DNA of 64,000 nt from Polytrichum commune (GCA_950295325.1 OX485809.1:35717081-35781080); one strand, 5' to 3'. Positions 20,808 to 33,033 are shown, counted from the first letter of the stretch. Notes: generated by a model from the letters alone, not told the origin. Numbers and translations are program-made.

Positions 20808-21780
20808 TGTCGCAACCCTTGCTAGGTCCCTTAATAATCTTGCCAATTTTCAATTCTAGCAAAGGTTACGAGTCGCTAACCCTTCGCATTCCGCCATGCT
20901 AATGGATAGCTCCTCTTACCCCGGACCAATAGTTCATAGGAGGGAACCAACCCTCCTACTTTGCTTTCGGGACTCACCCCTTAATCGGTAACCCATTTCC
21001 CCAATGTGGACTTCCATCCATGGAAGTCCAATCCTATGTTGATCATCGCGTTGCCGGATCAACACTACAACAACCCGAAGCATACTAGGCAACCATGGCC
21101 TCACAATAGGCCAAAGCCCATGGAGGCCTTGCCGTTCGGCCTCGGGTGGGTGAGGCCACACCACCTCACCCATATAAGCCTCTAGGACTCTACCCGGGGC
21201 CCCTACCCCACCGTCAACCAACCTCTTGTCTCTCTACCAAGAGTTGGGGCCAAGTGGACATTTTCCTTTAGCTGCTGGGCCTAGAACCCCCCAGCAGCTT
21301 CAGACCATCATAACTTCCTTGTATGATGTCTGATCATAACAACCAACCACTCCATCTTCATCTACGCTTCACGTAGATGCCGATGGACTCCTCACTTGCC
21401 CCATTCGGGCAAGTGTTGAGGAAGTTATGCCTGTTTGATCCTTGGCAGTCCCGGGAATCGCTCCCAGGCACTGCTGTAACAGGGCGCTGTCCCGGGACAG
21501 CGCCCCACTCAAATGGCCATAACTCCTAGCTCACACCTCCGATTGAGGTGTTCTTGAGCTTTCTAGAATCACCATGCCATGAGCTACGCATAACTCATGG
21601 CCTTACCCTTGTGCCTCCTAGTCTTCGTGGGTGGGAGGCGTTCCCAACGCCCGGGGCCCTCACCCACACTAGGATCACTTGGGCCCTCTCACCAACGGCG
21701 CCACAAGTCCCGGGTGTCACTCCGGGGTCCCCCTTGTGCCCATGGTGTTTCGGGCACTCCTCATGGAGAGGTGCGCGACA
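20808..21780 (-). repeat. 5' LTR of copy B
   Basis: 973 bases, TGTCGCAACCC...GTGCGCGACA on the plus strand, reverse orientation relative to 26795. The next bases, ACAATGGTGGGCAC, are the gag-side sequence of copy C, so copy B appears to have inserted into copy C. It contains a perfect 24-bp GC-rich palindrome at 21482-21505 and a near-perfect one at 21008-21029. Confidence 0.85.
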
Positions 21781-24700
21781 ACAATGGTGGGCACTAAGGT
21801 GGATTCGGTAAGGAAAATGGAGGAGTGCTTTGAAAAGGGCTCCCACAAACCTCAAAAAGTATTTGGGGCCTAGAATACCGAATGCACCTAAAACCTTGGA
21901 GGGTATTAATTTTGGATTGAAATTCCAATTTGAAATGCTTAAAAGGTGGTGATGTTGGAATTGGTGCAAATGAAGCACCCGGGGCCTCCTAAGGCCTATG
22001 TGCGCTATTCAAACGCACAAGTGAAGGATACACCTAAAATGGACGAGCTTTGTGAGACATGCATCGTTTTAGGTGGGAATTCAAAAGCGGGTGGTGAATT
22101 CCATGTCCGAGTCCCCAAAGCTTCTTGAGGATGTATCGGGGATCTTTAAGATTTGAAGAACATTGAAGTCGATGGTCCTAAAAAGAAGTTCGACGGCGCA
22201 CCACCATGAAGTGGGTTTAGCCGAAAGAGGCCCCAAGGAAATGAGCGCAAGTAGTTTGGCCCATTATACCAAGGCAAATCATGCTAGCTCGTGCCGTGGA
22301 CGAAATGTGAGAAGGTGGTTCGGTGGTACCAAGCTAGATCATATTTGTGCCACGGACGGAGTGTTAAAAGTTGGCCTTGCGGACCAAGCCAAACTCATGG
22401 TGTTGCCGAGGACCAAATGTTAGACGATGGCTTTGTGGCCAAGGCTAGTAGCCTTAAGCCAAGGCCAACTATTTTATATCTTGAGGCTCAAATGAATGGG
22501 ACAAACGTCTAATGGGTTGACAAAGAGGCAAGCCATGCCTTCTTGAGCCCAAAACTCATAAGGGAGTTGGGGCTTGCCGATTGGTAGAGCGGGCAAGCCC
22601 ACCAAGGTGCGGTTTGGAAAGGGCAAACCGCATGAGACAAAAGAGGCCGCGATGCATGTAACCTTTCAATGTGGGACATTGGATTTTTGTCAAAATTTCA
22701 CACCATGTGAAATAGATGAAATGCATGTCATTGTGAAGGCCGCCTTCTTTGAAACTCACATGATAGATGTGAGGTGCAAGCCGGTGTACTTGCGGTGCAT
22801 TATGATGTGTCATAATGGCAAAGAATTGAAGTTCAAATTGACAAGGACTCCTATGGTAGGAGGATCTAAGTTGAATTTGGTCTTAATGGACCAAATGAAA
22901 AATAGAAAGCATAATGGTCGTGGTTCAATTGGAGCAACTCCAAGGAACGTATGGGGAGGCTAGGAAAGATGGGCCTCCCCCAAACAACATTGGTGTGATG
23001 TTGGTGAGATACAAGGATGTATTCACCAATGTGTTGCCCAAAAAAAACATTACCGCCAAGGAGTGAAAAATAACTTTGCTCAACGAGAGATTGAGTTCTT
23101 GAGGTGTGTGGTGATAAAGGAAGTTGGTGGACGAACATGAAGAATGTCAAGGCAATCCAAAAGGAGAATTGGCCCTTGATTCAAAAAGGGCTTAGGTCAT
23201 TTGTTGGCCTAGCCAATTAGTACCACCACTTCATTCGAGAGTTTTCTAAGGTTGCTAGGACCTTATTCAACTTATTGAGGAAATGGCTATCCCAAGAGTG
23301 GGATGAGCCTTGTCACCAAGCCTTTGGGGAGCTCAAAAACAAGTTCTTTCCGCCGCCCGTGCTTAAGTTCGCAGACTTTGACAAATCTTTTGAGGTGCAT
23401 ACGGGGGCGAGTGACTTTATCATTGGCGGATGTTGAGGCAAAATAGATGACCATTGCATATAAGAGCATGAAGCTCGATGGTTGTCCAACCTGGTCCAAC
23501 TTATGCAAGAAATGGCTATCCCAAAAGTGGGATGAGCCTTGCCACCAAGTCTTTAAGGAGCTTAAGACCAAGTTCTCTTCGCCGCCCGTGCTCAAGTTTG
23601 CAAAATTTGACAAACCTTTTGAGGTGCATACGGGGGCGAGTAACTTTACCATTGGCGGATGTTGATCCAAGATGGATGCCCATTGCATATGTTAGCATTA
23701 GGCTTAAAGGTTGTCAAACCTTGTGCGACTTGTGAAAGAAATGGCTATCTCAGTGGGATGAGCCTTGCCCCAAAGTCTTTGGGGAGCTTAATACAAAGTT
23801 GTCTTTGCCACCCGTGTTCAAGTTCGCGGAGCTTGACAAACCTTTTGAGGTGCATACGGGGGAGGCGAGTGACTTTGCCATTGGCGGATGGTTAACGTAA
23901 GATGGATGGCCATTGCATATGAGAGCGTTAAGCTTGATGGTTATCCGACCTTATCCGACTTGTGGAAGAAATGGCTATCCCAAAAGTGGGATGAGCCTTG
24001 CCACCAAGTCTTTGGGGAGCTTGAGAGCAAGTGTTCTTAGACGCCCGTGCTCAAGTTCGCGGAGCTTGACAAACCTTTTGAGGTACATACGGGGGTGAGT
24101 GACTTTGCCAATGGTGGATTATGTGTAAATGGATGGCCATTGCACATGGGAGCATGAAGCTCGATGGTTGTCAAAGAAGACAACCAACTCATGACAAAGA
24201 ACTTCTTTGCCGTAGTGCATTGCTTGAAAATGTGGCGACACTATTTGAGGTCGCACAAAGCAAAGGTCTACATGGACAATGGTCCTAACAGAATTTTGAC
24301 ATTCAAGTGCAAGTGAACGCCAAGTCATTGCGGTGGCATGATAGTTTGGCGCTTATGAAGGTGGATTTGATCCACAAACCGGACCGTGGAAATGTGGTGC
24401 CGGATGCACGAAGTAGACCAGAAGAGTTCCAAGCAATGAGAACCATCCAAACCTTGTGGCTAATGTGTGCCGGCAAAGGAAACTTGTGATGCAAGATACG
24501 GGAGGGGTAAATTAACTACCCCAAAGCACAAAAACTTTTAGGTGAGCTTCGCAAGAGCAAGGTGCTCAAAGAGGTTAAGTTGGTGAACGGATTGTTCAAG
24601 TGCAAGCAAAGTTGGGTGTATGTGCCACAAGGCAAGTTGAGGCTATCGGTTTTGAAGGAAGAATATGATAGTCCTATTGCCGGCCATAGAGGAGAAACAA

Positions 24701-25980
24701 AACGCTGCCATAGAATGGTGTCAAAGAGGTACCGTTGGCGGTGCATAAAGGAGGATATAGCCCACTTTGTGAAGGCGTGAATAAAGTGCCAAGTGAACCG
24801 AGCCTCTTACCAAAAGCAAGGCGGTTTCTTGCAATTGTTGCCTATCCCGTCGGCGCCATGGCATAGTATGTGCATGGACTTGATCACAAGTTTGCCGGAG
24901 TCACATGGGTATGATGCCATCTTGTTGATGGTAGAGTGGTTTGCCAAGTTGGCACACATGGTGCCGATTGTGGGAACCGCCACCGCGTTGGAGACCGCAT
25001 AGCCTTTTCTCAAAGGATGGTTGAGGCACCACGGGTTGCCAAGAGTGATTGTGTGGGATCAAGATCCAAAGTTCACAAGTGCATTTTCAATGCATTTCTC
25101 TAAGGAGGTCAGAATGAAACTAAGGTTTAGCACGGCCTTGCATTCCCAAATGAATGGGAAAGCGGAGCATGTGAATGGAGTCTTGAAGCAATACTTGAGG
25201 AACTTGGTGGGGGCGGACCAAGGAGATTGGGCGGACTATGTGGGTCGAGAGGAGTGTAATTGCAATGTAGCCACGCACTTGGCTACCAAGGGGTGGTCTT
25301 TCGTGGTGGCTTAAGGAGTGGATGCGCTCCAACCTATTAACCTAGCTCTCGAGGGGGCACATTCAACACTAGAGTTCAACCAAGATGGTGAGGACTTGGC
25401 CAAGGATGGTAAACAAGTCTTGGAGATGACCAAGTTGTTGGTGGAGAAAGCCCGAAGGTGCTACGGAGTGCAAATCAATGCCGGAAGACGCGAAGTGGAG
25501 TATGAGATGGGCCAATAAGGTGTTGTTGAATGTGGACAACTTCACCTTGCCCAAAGGCCTTACTCCAAAAGTTCATGTCCAAAATTGGAACTCCGTTTTC
25601 CATTGTGGAACAAGTGTTCAAGGACATGTATAAGTTGGAATTACCGCCCGAGATCAAAGTGCATCCGACATTTCATGTCTCATTACGAAAGTCATTTTAG
25701 GACGACACCTTGTGGCCCGATCACAAGCAAGTGATTAGGCCACCTCCCGACCTTGTGGAGGTCATTTGGAACATGAGGTAGGAGGGCATCCTCAAGTGTA
25801 GGAAGCCCAAGTGAAAATGAAAGAAAATGTACAAAGGAGTACTTGGTGAAATGGTGGGGATACCATGAGAAAGAAACCGCTTGGGTGGCGGCAAGAGACA
25901 TGGTGAACACCAATGAATTGGTGAAGCACTTTGGAGAAACTAAGGCTAAGGATTCCAATAAAATGAAGCGTAGGCATTGA
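21781..25980 (+). pseudogene. Decayed chromovirus internal region, copy C
   Basis: Plus-strand non-autonomous copy. It begins inside the leader/gag region, because its 5' LTR was displaced by copy B. A protease-side frame follows (22574-22963, VTFQCGTLDF, PCEIDEMHVIV, VGGSKLNLVLMDQMK), then the RT end (LRSFVGLAN), four tandem RNase H segments (23280-24180), an RNase H/IN linker (24307-24490), integrase (24562-25518, broken by TGA at 24778-24780 and TAG at 25000-25002) and chromodomain remnants to TGA 25978-25980. Most of RT between the protease side and the repeat is deleted: after RCVVIKEVGG the RT catalytic block with YIDD is absent. It cannot make its own enzymes. Confidence 0.85.
23280..24180 (+). 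repeat. Four tandem RNase H segments, period about 229 bases (copy C)
   Basis: Units start at GAAATGGCTATC at 23280, 23509, 23738 and 23968. Each encodes a degenerate version of the RT-end/RNase H start: [55 protein letters not shown]. In the intact relative (1020-1240) the segment occurs once. Copies B and D have three units and truncated copy A has two, so copy number differs between family members. Confidence 0.85.
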
Positions 25981-26794
25981 TGAGGACATCAATCTCTTTT
26001 AGTGGGGGAGAGACGCTAGTAGCATACTTAGCTTCGAGGTTAATTACTCCACAACATGAACTTGTTCTTTGGCTTGAGGGAATAAAGTCCAAACTTTAGT
26101 GGTGCAAAGAGAAAAGTATGAGATGAGGTCCTAGTCTTGTACTTGTGCTTGGTTAATGGAAGAGGGGGAATAGATATGCCAAACTAGGTTGGGTAAGCCG
26201 AGTAATTGGGGGCCATGGCTTGGAGGGGCCTTGGATAAAACCAAGAAACTTCTTAGTTGTGGGCTTGTCCGGGCGGGGACAAGGTGATGGCGCGTGCTCA
26301 TAAAAGTGCTACCCGCGAGCTAACGAGAGTTGGCGCATGGGAGTCATGAACCCATGTCTCGAAAGAGCAAAGTGGGAACCGAGTCGGGCGGGACTTGGCA
26401 TCACCCCCGTGCGATCGAGGCGTGGCTTAACAATGGAAAGCCATCTCGGAGTTGCAACCGAGACAACTTAGTGGAAGCGTTGAGGTCTCGCCTAGATGTG
26501 TCACGTTAGGCTAGTGGAGCCTAACGGGGGAGGCCCCAAAGGAGGGGCAACCCAAGTGAGTCCCAAAGTAGGTGGGTCTAGTATAGGTTAGGTCCTTGGA
26601 TGAGAGATCCAAAGTCGCTAACGGACCACCTAGGAACGACACCTTTGGGACTATGCCAAATTTGAAGATGCATTGTGGGGGTCGCGCCCTAAGGTAAACA
26701 CAATGCTGCACCATAGAGGATGGCAACTTGAGAATTGGTGTGCCGACTATGAGTATAGTCGATGAGGGCATCGACTCCGTTTGGTGGGGGTGAG
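25981..26794 (+). other. 3' untranslated region and polypurine tract of copy C
   Basis: Matches the region after the pol stop in the intact element. AGTGGGGGAGAGACG lies just after the stop and GGTGGGGGTGAG at 26783-26794 lies directly before the LTR. Minus-strand frames here repeat in every copy of the LTR/UTR and have no recognisable protein motif. Confidence 0.7.
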
Positions 26795-27768
26795 TGTCGC
26801 GCACCTCCCCATGAGGAGTGCCCGAAACACCATGGGCACAAGGGGGACCCCGGAGTGACACCCGGGACTTGTGGCGCCGTTGGTGAGAGGGCCCAAGTGA
26901 TCCTAGTGTGGGTGAGGGCCCCGGGCGTTGGGAACGCCTCCCACCCACGGAGACTAGGAGGCACAAGGGTAAGGCCATGAGCTATGCGTAGCTCATGGCG
27001 TGGTGATTCTAGAATGCTCAAGAACACCTCAATCGGAGGTGTGAGCTAGGAGTTATGGCCATTTGAGTGGGGCGCTGTCCCGGGACAGCGCCCTGGTACA
27101 GCAGTGCCTGGGAGTGAATCCCGGGACTGCCAAGGTTCAAACAGGCATAACTTCCTCACCACTTGCCCGAATGGGGCAAGTGAGGAGTCCATAGGCATCT
27201 ACGTGAAGCGTAGATGAAGATGGAGTGGTCAAGTGTTAGCATTCAACATCACACAAGGAAGTTATGATGGTCTGAAGCTGCTGGGGGCTTCTAGGCCCAG
27301 CGGCTAAGGGAAAATGTCCACTTGGCCCCAACTCTTGGTAGAGAGACAAGAGGTTGGTTGACGGTGGGGTAGGGGCCCCGCGTAGAGTCCTAGAGGCTTA
27401 TATGGGTGAGGTGGTGTGGCCTCACCCACCCGAGGCCGAACGGCACGGCCTCCATGGGCTTTGGCCCATTGCGAGGCCATAGTTGCCTAGAATGGTTCGG
27501 GTTGTTGTAGTGTTGCTCCGGCAATGCGATGATCAACATAAGATGGGACTTCCATGGATGGAAGTCCACATCGAAGAAATGGGTTACCGATTAAGGGGTG
27601 AGTCCCGAAAGCAAAGTAGGAGGGTTGGTTCCCCTCCTTTGAATTATATGGTCCGGGGTAAGAGGAGCTAACCATTAGCATGGCGGTATGTGAAGGGTTA
27701 GCGCTCGTAACCTTTGCTAGAAAAGAAAATTGGCAAGATTGCTAAGGGGGCTAGCAAGGGTTGCGACA
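26795..27768 (+). repeat. 3' LTR of copy C
   Basis: 974 bases, TGTCGCGCACC...GGGTTGCGACA, following a purine tract. The right flank (CTATGGGGGTGG, then a 22-bp palindrome at 27781-27802) is host sequence of the same type as around the gene at 33-49 kb. The opposite flank is not available for a target-duplication test. Confidence 0.85.
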
Positions 27769-27780
27769 CTATGGGGGTGG

Positions 27781-27802
27781 GTTTGGGTCGAGCGACCCAA
27801 AC
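27781..27802. repeat. 22-bp palindrome copy, isolated
   Basis: Perfect GTTTGGGTCG, AG, CGACCCAAAC, directly beside the copy C LTR. Same family as the copies at 32222-33009 and in the host gene introns. Confidence 0.85.
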
Positions 27803-28449
27803 ATTCCGCAAATTCCGCCTTAAATTGCGGTAATCTTCCATATTCAGCTACGTGGATACTAATTGGAAGAATTCAGGCCGTGCATGGCTGTTGTAATTAG
27901 CTACTTATCAACGGATGCATACACGAACCTTGCACTCCACCACTACTTGAGAGAGCTTGCAACCATTTCAGAATGGAGAGATGAGAAAAAAAAGCAAAGT
28001 TTGGGGGGTTTGGTACTTTATACTACCCGCCTCCGCCTTGGCCTTCCTCTTTGGATCCCTTTCCCGCCCGAACGTAAACCCTAAACCTAAGTTCAAACCT
28101 TCTGACAGAATTTCCCGCTTCTTGTTGGTAATAGAGCATCCATATTTAGCTTGCCTTTTCGTGGCGCCAACCATCAAATGACCTTGGACAACTAACCTCC
28201 TAATTCCGCTATTAAATAACTACACAAAATATGATGTGTGGATTTGATTATATGTAGTGTTGTTACCACCAGTGTCCGAAAAGTTTTTGAAGTTATTGAG
28301 GTTAATTGCCTACCTCTTTAAAAGGGCATAGGCTATTTCCCTCATGGCATAGGTTGCATCCTACAATATCAAATTTTTGTAAGTTGAAAACCTTTTGAGT
28401 TTTTAAGTTACCTGCCAATTGCCTTTAAAACTAATTTTTAGTAGGTTAA

Positions 28450-28640
28450 AATCCTTCATATCTTTTAATGTTGTAGGCTTTAAATTCAAAATTTGAGTAC
28501 TAAGTGGTATCCTTGGCAGGAATTGAACCTGGCTAAGCCCTTCACCACGTTTGAAGGCCAAGGATTAACCAACTCCTTTTTAAAGAGTTGATTATAAGTT
28601 ATGAAAGGTTGCTAAAATTCAAATGAGTTTAAGGGTGAAA
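28450..28640 (-). repeat. tRNA-like (SINE-like) dispersed repeat, copy 1
   Basis: Read on the minus strand it contains a B-box-like GGTTCAATTCC and CTTGGCCTTCAA...GGTGAAGGGCTTAGCC. It aligns over about 190 bases with 59715-59905 (ACCCTTAAACT, GCAACCTTTC, CCTTGGCC, AGGTTCAATTCCTGCCAAGG, AAATTTTGAA). The shared block goes beyond the tRNA-like part, so it is a repeat family and not a tRNA gene. Confidence 0.5.
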
Positions 28641-29664
28641 GTCCTCACCATCTTCTGATTCAACCTCTATGCGGTGATGGGGCTTGGGCTGTGGTATTTG
28701 TAAAGATCGACGGGGAGGGAGTCAGGGCTATTATTGATATCCGCCTATGTGCCACTCAAGAGCCCCGAGTATTAGCCTAAAGATATGTACTTAGGCCAAC
28801 TAATTTCCCAATTTGAAGAAGGATGAATGGCTAAAATCCGCTCTTTTAAAAACTTTGTAGGCAAAATTTCCTACATGTTTTTTACCACATAGGTTGATAT
28901 CCTATGTTTTAAAATTGTCCATAGGCTCTTTGTCCTACACTTTCAAAATTTTATAGGCTAAGTCACAAATTTTGTAGGCTGCATTTACACTAGCCTTAGG
29001 CTCTTGGCGGACTATGGTTACCACCCTTACATGCTCAACATTAATTTTCAATCCTATGACAGTTAGTGTTAGAAGTAAATGTGTTGCTACCTTCTACTCT
29101 CACGTATATTTCTTCTTTTCACATCCTTACTAACACTAAATTCAAACATGTCAATGCCACATATTATATTTAATGTTTATTACTTTCATATGGTTATTGA
29201 TATATTGTGTATTCACTTGTATTTAGTGTATCAAACACTAAATATCATACTTATTGTAGTTGTGTTTTGTACCTATAGTTTTTATTGATTTGGCTTGCCA
29301 AAAAAAATGTAGTCAACTTTATTTGTTTTAACAAATGTTTGATGAAAAATCTAAACATATATAGTTGTATCTATTCAATGCAAGTTGAGCAGAACATGTC
29401 CTTAAATACATGTTGGTGTGTTCTAGTGTCACTACACTAAATAAGATATTTAGAGATTTATACACTAAATATGAACGCATCTACGACGTAACATAACATA
29501 CATAACAAACATAACATGAAATGTAACCAACGTTCATGTTCATGAATTAGACTATTGTGATATCTATATACATTTGTTTTTAGAACCACAAGCGACTTGG
29601 CCCCCTCATTTGACCTATGCGCCATTCATTTATGGCTTCGAGTGCAACAAGACACATTTATATA

Positions 29665-29717
29665 CCCTAAACCCTAAACCCTAAACCCTACACCCTACAC
29701 CCTACACCCTACACCCT
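29665..29717. repeat. Interstitial telomere-like tract
   Basis: Three CCCTAAA units followed by four CCCTACA units. The first is the common plant telomere repeat and the second a one-base variant. It lies far from any chromosome end in this window. Confidence 0.85.
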
Positions 29718-31199
29718 CGTAGTTGTTCAGGGTTGCTTCCCACGGGTAGGTCACTTAGTGCATTTTAAAAACGACGTGCGGCATAATATAGAGAGGATTG
29801 AAATCATTTGAAATAAAAATTATAAAGGAATTCCAAATAATGAAGGGGCCATTAAATGTAGACAATCCCATTATAAGTAAGTTAGATGGACATAAAATGT
29901 GGGCCATTATTTTTTTGTAAAATTAATATAGGGGCTGAAGATAAGGTTCCTAGAAGGTATGTTTAGTATAATGTTTGCTATGGTCTCCTATGTGTTTTCT
30001 TCATAACTCTGTTTGCAATGATATTATTGTTTGCACCCTTCTTTGTTTCCATGGTTTCCCTTAACACTCGTCAATGCGTTAGGAAGTAGATTAGCTTTTA
30101 TTACTTAAAAGGAATATAGAGTACAAAAAATTGCAGTGACTTGGACAATATAAGTAATGGAAGGGTGCAAACAAATGGGCCATTTTTGAAATTCAAGTAA
30201 TTATAGGGAGGCTTTAATTCAACCCTTGAAGGTAAATAGCCCCAAAACAAAAAACCCTGAGCCGCACGTGGTGCACAAAAATGCCTTAGAGTGACCTACC
30301 CGTGTGGCTTCCATATAGAACACCATCTACTGTAATTTGTGCCTCATTTCCTAATAAGATATGTTGTTTAATATATGTGGAGGGATCATCCAACAACAAA
30401 GTGATTGCTTAAATGGCTTCATATAATGTTGAACTCCACATATTAGTATTTGATAGCTTCATATTTGTATACATGGTGCTTCTCTCATTTACTATCACTA
30501 TATTCAATATTTGTAGACTTTATCTTGTCTCAACTAAATATATGAACAACAACAACATTGTCTAATATTTGGGTCGTCCTACCTAAACCATCTTCATATG
30601 AGTTCTTAATTGGGTTCTTTAGCAAAAACACCCGCTTCAATATATTTGTATCTCATAAATATGTAAACTTGTAAATAAGTATGTTAATGTTCCATCATGC
30701 TATAAATCAAACAACATCTTTGTTGCTTTTCGCAAACAACAATGATATTAAGTTGTCAACACTTAATATTGCATAATTCCATATTATAATGAATGACATT
30801 ACATAAACTTGTATAATTAGATTTAGTTCAATGGTATGTGTTAACGGATCCATCGTAGGCTATAGCATTGTCCTTTACCAACAACCTTCATAGATAATTA
30901 CAATATATAACTCGAAACCATTCATTGTGTAAATGGTTACCATAGTTATATTATTCCATTATGTAATTGCCTACGAGGATTGCAATATAATTATTAAATA
31001 CTCCTCTTAGTCTAGTATCTATCATTCTCGATTCATGCATATGTGTAGATTACTAAAATTACAAAACCAATACAGTTTCATTATTTGATATTAGCAAATC
31101 CATCGGGGGACCATTAAATTAAAAACCTTAGGCTATAAAGGTTTTTTAGTATCCTCAAGGATGGTATGGGATAGGTGGCTAAAGGATACCCACCTGCGA

Positions 31200-31640
31200 G
31201 GCCTATCGACCGTCGATGGGCCTGGGGCTCTCCAATGGCTCAGATTGTGTATTCGTTTGGGCCATGGAGCGCCCCGTGACACGTGGCGGCCATGAGCCGA
31301 ACCGACACGAAAGGCGCCGGCCCGAATGGGTCCCGCCCTTGAGTGACCTTCCCCCTTTCACTCTCCCCTCCGCACTTTCTCCTTCTCTCTCCTCCGCTCC
31401 AAGCTCCTCCTCCTTTGTACGTTCGTCATACTTTCTGGAGGCGCCGCCGCTCTTGAAAGCGCCGCCTCCTCCCTTGCATTCTCTCTCTCCTTGTCGAACT
31501 CGCATTCCCTCTCTCCTTCCCTCTTCATCATTATCTCATTCTCTCTTTCACTCCTCCTCTTCTTTTGATCTATTTTGTTGTTCATTGAGTGCGCATTGAG
31601 CGAGTTCTGAGTGTAGTATGAGTTTTAGGGTTTGTTTTTG
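31200..31640 (+). promoter_or_regulatory. Possible promoter and 5' leader of the gene starting near 33034
   Basis: Local rise in GC and CpG, a G-box-like ACACGTGGCGG at about 31279, then a long CT-rich run (31350-31570) of the kind common in plant 5' leaders. No clear TATA box. Frames in both directions here are low-complexity Ser/Pro or Arg/Glu and are not called as genes. The link to the downstream gene is inference from position. Confidence 0.4.
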
Positions 31641-31855
31641 TATTAAAGTCTATACATTTTAGCCATTTCAGAACGTCTTTGTTGTTTTGGAGTGTGAGTG
31701 TTGTTTCAAAGTGGTTGTGTCAGTTCCTCCTGGTCTTAGAAACATTCATGTGTGAGTGTAGAGTGATTTCGGAATTAGAATGATTGTTCGAAAATCAGGG
31801 TGCATGTGTGGCCTTCAGATAGCTTCTTTGTTCATGTTTGTAAACACTTGTTACA

Positions 31856-31951
31856 TTCAGAGTGAATGTTTGTGAGGGATTGTTTAATTCTGAGTGAATG
31901 TTTGTGAAAGCTTCTTCAATTCAGAGTGAATGTTTGTGAGGCGTTCTTAGT
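31856..31951 (+). repeat. Three tandem 32-bp repeats
   Basis: Units begin at 31856, 31888 and 31920, each TTC(A/T)GAGTGAATGTTTGTGA plus a variable tail. They lie in the presumed leader/intron upstream of the 33-kb gene. Confidence 0.75.
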
Positions 31952-32221
31952 TTTCTGATATCCAATCCTTTCTAGAATCAGCTTCCAAGACTAGCTTGTT
32001 AGAACTGCTTCCAACAGCAGCTTGTTGTGTAGTTTGCAAAGCAAGGTGATTTCTTCAACTTCTTTATGTGTGTCAATTTCTTTAGAGTTTCGCAGCATCT
32101 ACAATGCATAAGCATTGTATATGCTGCGTAAACACATTATAAAGGTCTCTGGAATCAAAAGTGTTTCGAGAGACGACCCAAACTTCAGTTTGAAACCCTA
32201 AAACACTAAACTCTGCAGCTG

Positions 32222-33009
32222 GTTTGGGTAGAGCGACCCAAACTCTCCAGCTGGTTTGGATCGTTCGACCCAAACTCTGAAGATGGTTTGGGTCGTTCGA
32301 CCCAAACTCTAAAGATGGTTTGGGTCGTTCGACCCAAACTAGCAGATGCTTTGGGTCGTGGGCGCCAATCCATCTGCAGAGTTTGGGTCGCTCGACCCAA
32401 ACCATAAGCATTGTTTGGGTCTAGGGTTTAGCCAAACTCCGCATCAAATGTTCATTTATAATTAATTTAATCATCATCTTGGGTGAATATCTAACCCTAT
32501 CGACCTAATCCATCTGCAGAGTTTGGGTCGAGCGACCCAAACTAGCACCTGCTTTGGGTCGCTCGACCCAATCCATCTGCAGAGTTTGGGTCGTTCGACC
32601 CAAACAGCGCATGAAATGGTAATTCATAATTTAGGTAATCATCATCTTGGGTATGATCTAAGGCCATAGCTGATCATTCCATACCGCTACAAAGTTTGGG
32701 TCGAACGACCCAAACTCTGCGTAAATTTTTACTGCTTACGAACAATACTTACACTTATAAACAACAATTCAAACACCCAAGCAATAATGAAATGACCCAC
32801 AACTAGAACAGTAGCTCGTGATGATTGTTGTATCCATGAACTTAAAGATTGGTTTTCGTAGCCAAATAATATATTATTCATTAGCCATTGTAGGCACAGG
32901 TTTGGGTCGTTCGACCCAAACCTGTGAAAAGTAACCCCATATATAAATGTTACTAAACCCAGACATAAGCCTATATGATTTGAAAGAGTTTGGGTCGCCC
33001 GACCGAAAC
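32222..33009. repeat. Cluster of 22-bp palindromes in the gene leader
   Basis: Copies of GTTTGGGTCG, NN, CGACCCAAAC at 32222 (one mismatch), 32254 (one mismatch), 32286, 32318, 32381, 32521, 32552 (end mismatches), 32584, 32694, 32900 and 32988 (one mismatch), plus a decayed one near 32349. The copy at 32900 extends to a 32-base palindrome (CACAGG on the left, CCTGTG on the right). The two central bases vary (AG, TT, CT, AA, CC) while the arms stay fixed. The cluster ends 24 bases before the first coding ATG. Confidence 0.9.
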
Positions 33010-33033
33010 TAACATATGTATTTCTATTTGCAG

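Larger units (their letters stand above)
27803..31190. other. Gene-poor region with dispersed repeats
   Basis: No convincing coding region. AT-rich, with recurring short phrases (TAGGCT, AAATTTTGTAGGC) between 28310 and 29000, a tRNA-like repeat (28450-28640), a telomere-like tract (29665-29717) and one decayed palindrome at about 30567 (TTTGGGTCGTCCTACCTAAA). Confidence 0.6.

Noticed and set aside
21548-21978. Repeated frames with GRRSQRPGPSPTLGS and similar peptides, seen also at 26511, 38142, 39695, 45785 and 47049
   Set aside because: They lie inside the LTR and recur with every LTR copy on whichever strand it sits. The openness comes from GC-rich palindromic LTR sequence, and the frame is lost in the diverged LTR at 3855.
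28500-28575. A functional tRNA gene on the minus strand
   Set aside because: Only a B-box-like core is present, no convincing cloverleaf or A box, and homology with 59715-59905 goes beyond tRNA length.
31203-31599. Frames of 100 and 127 residues on opposite strands
   Set aside because: Low-complexity Ser/Pro or Arg/Glu translations of a CT-rich run, more like a 5' leader.
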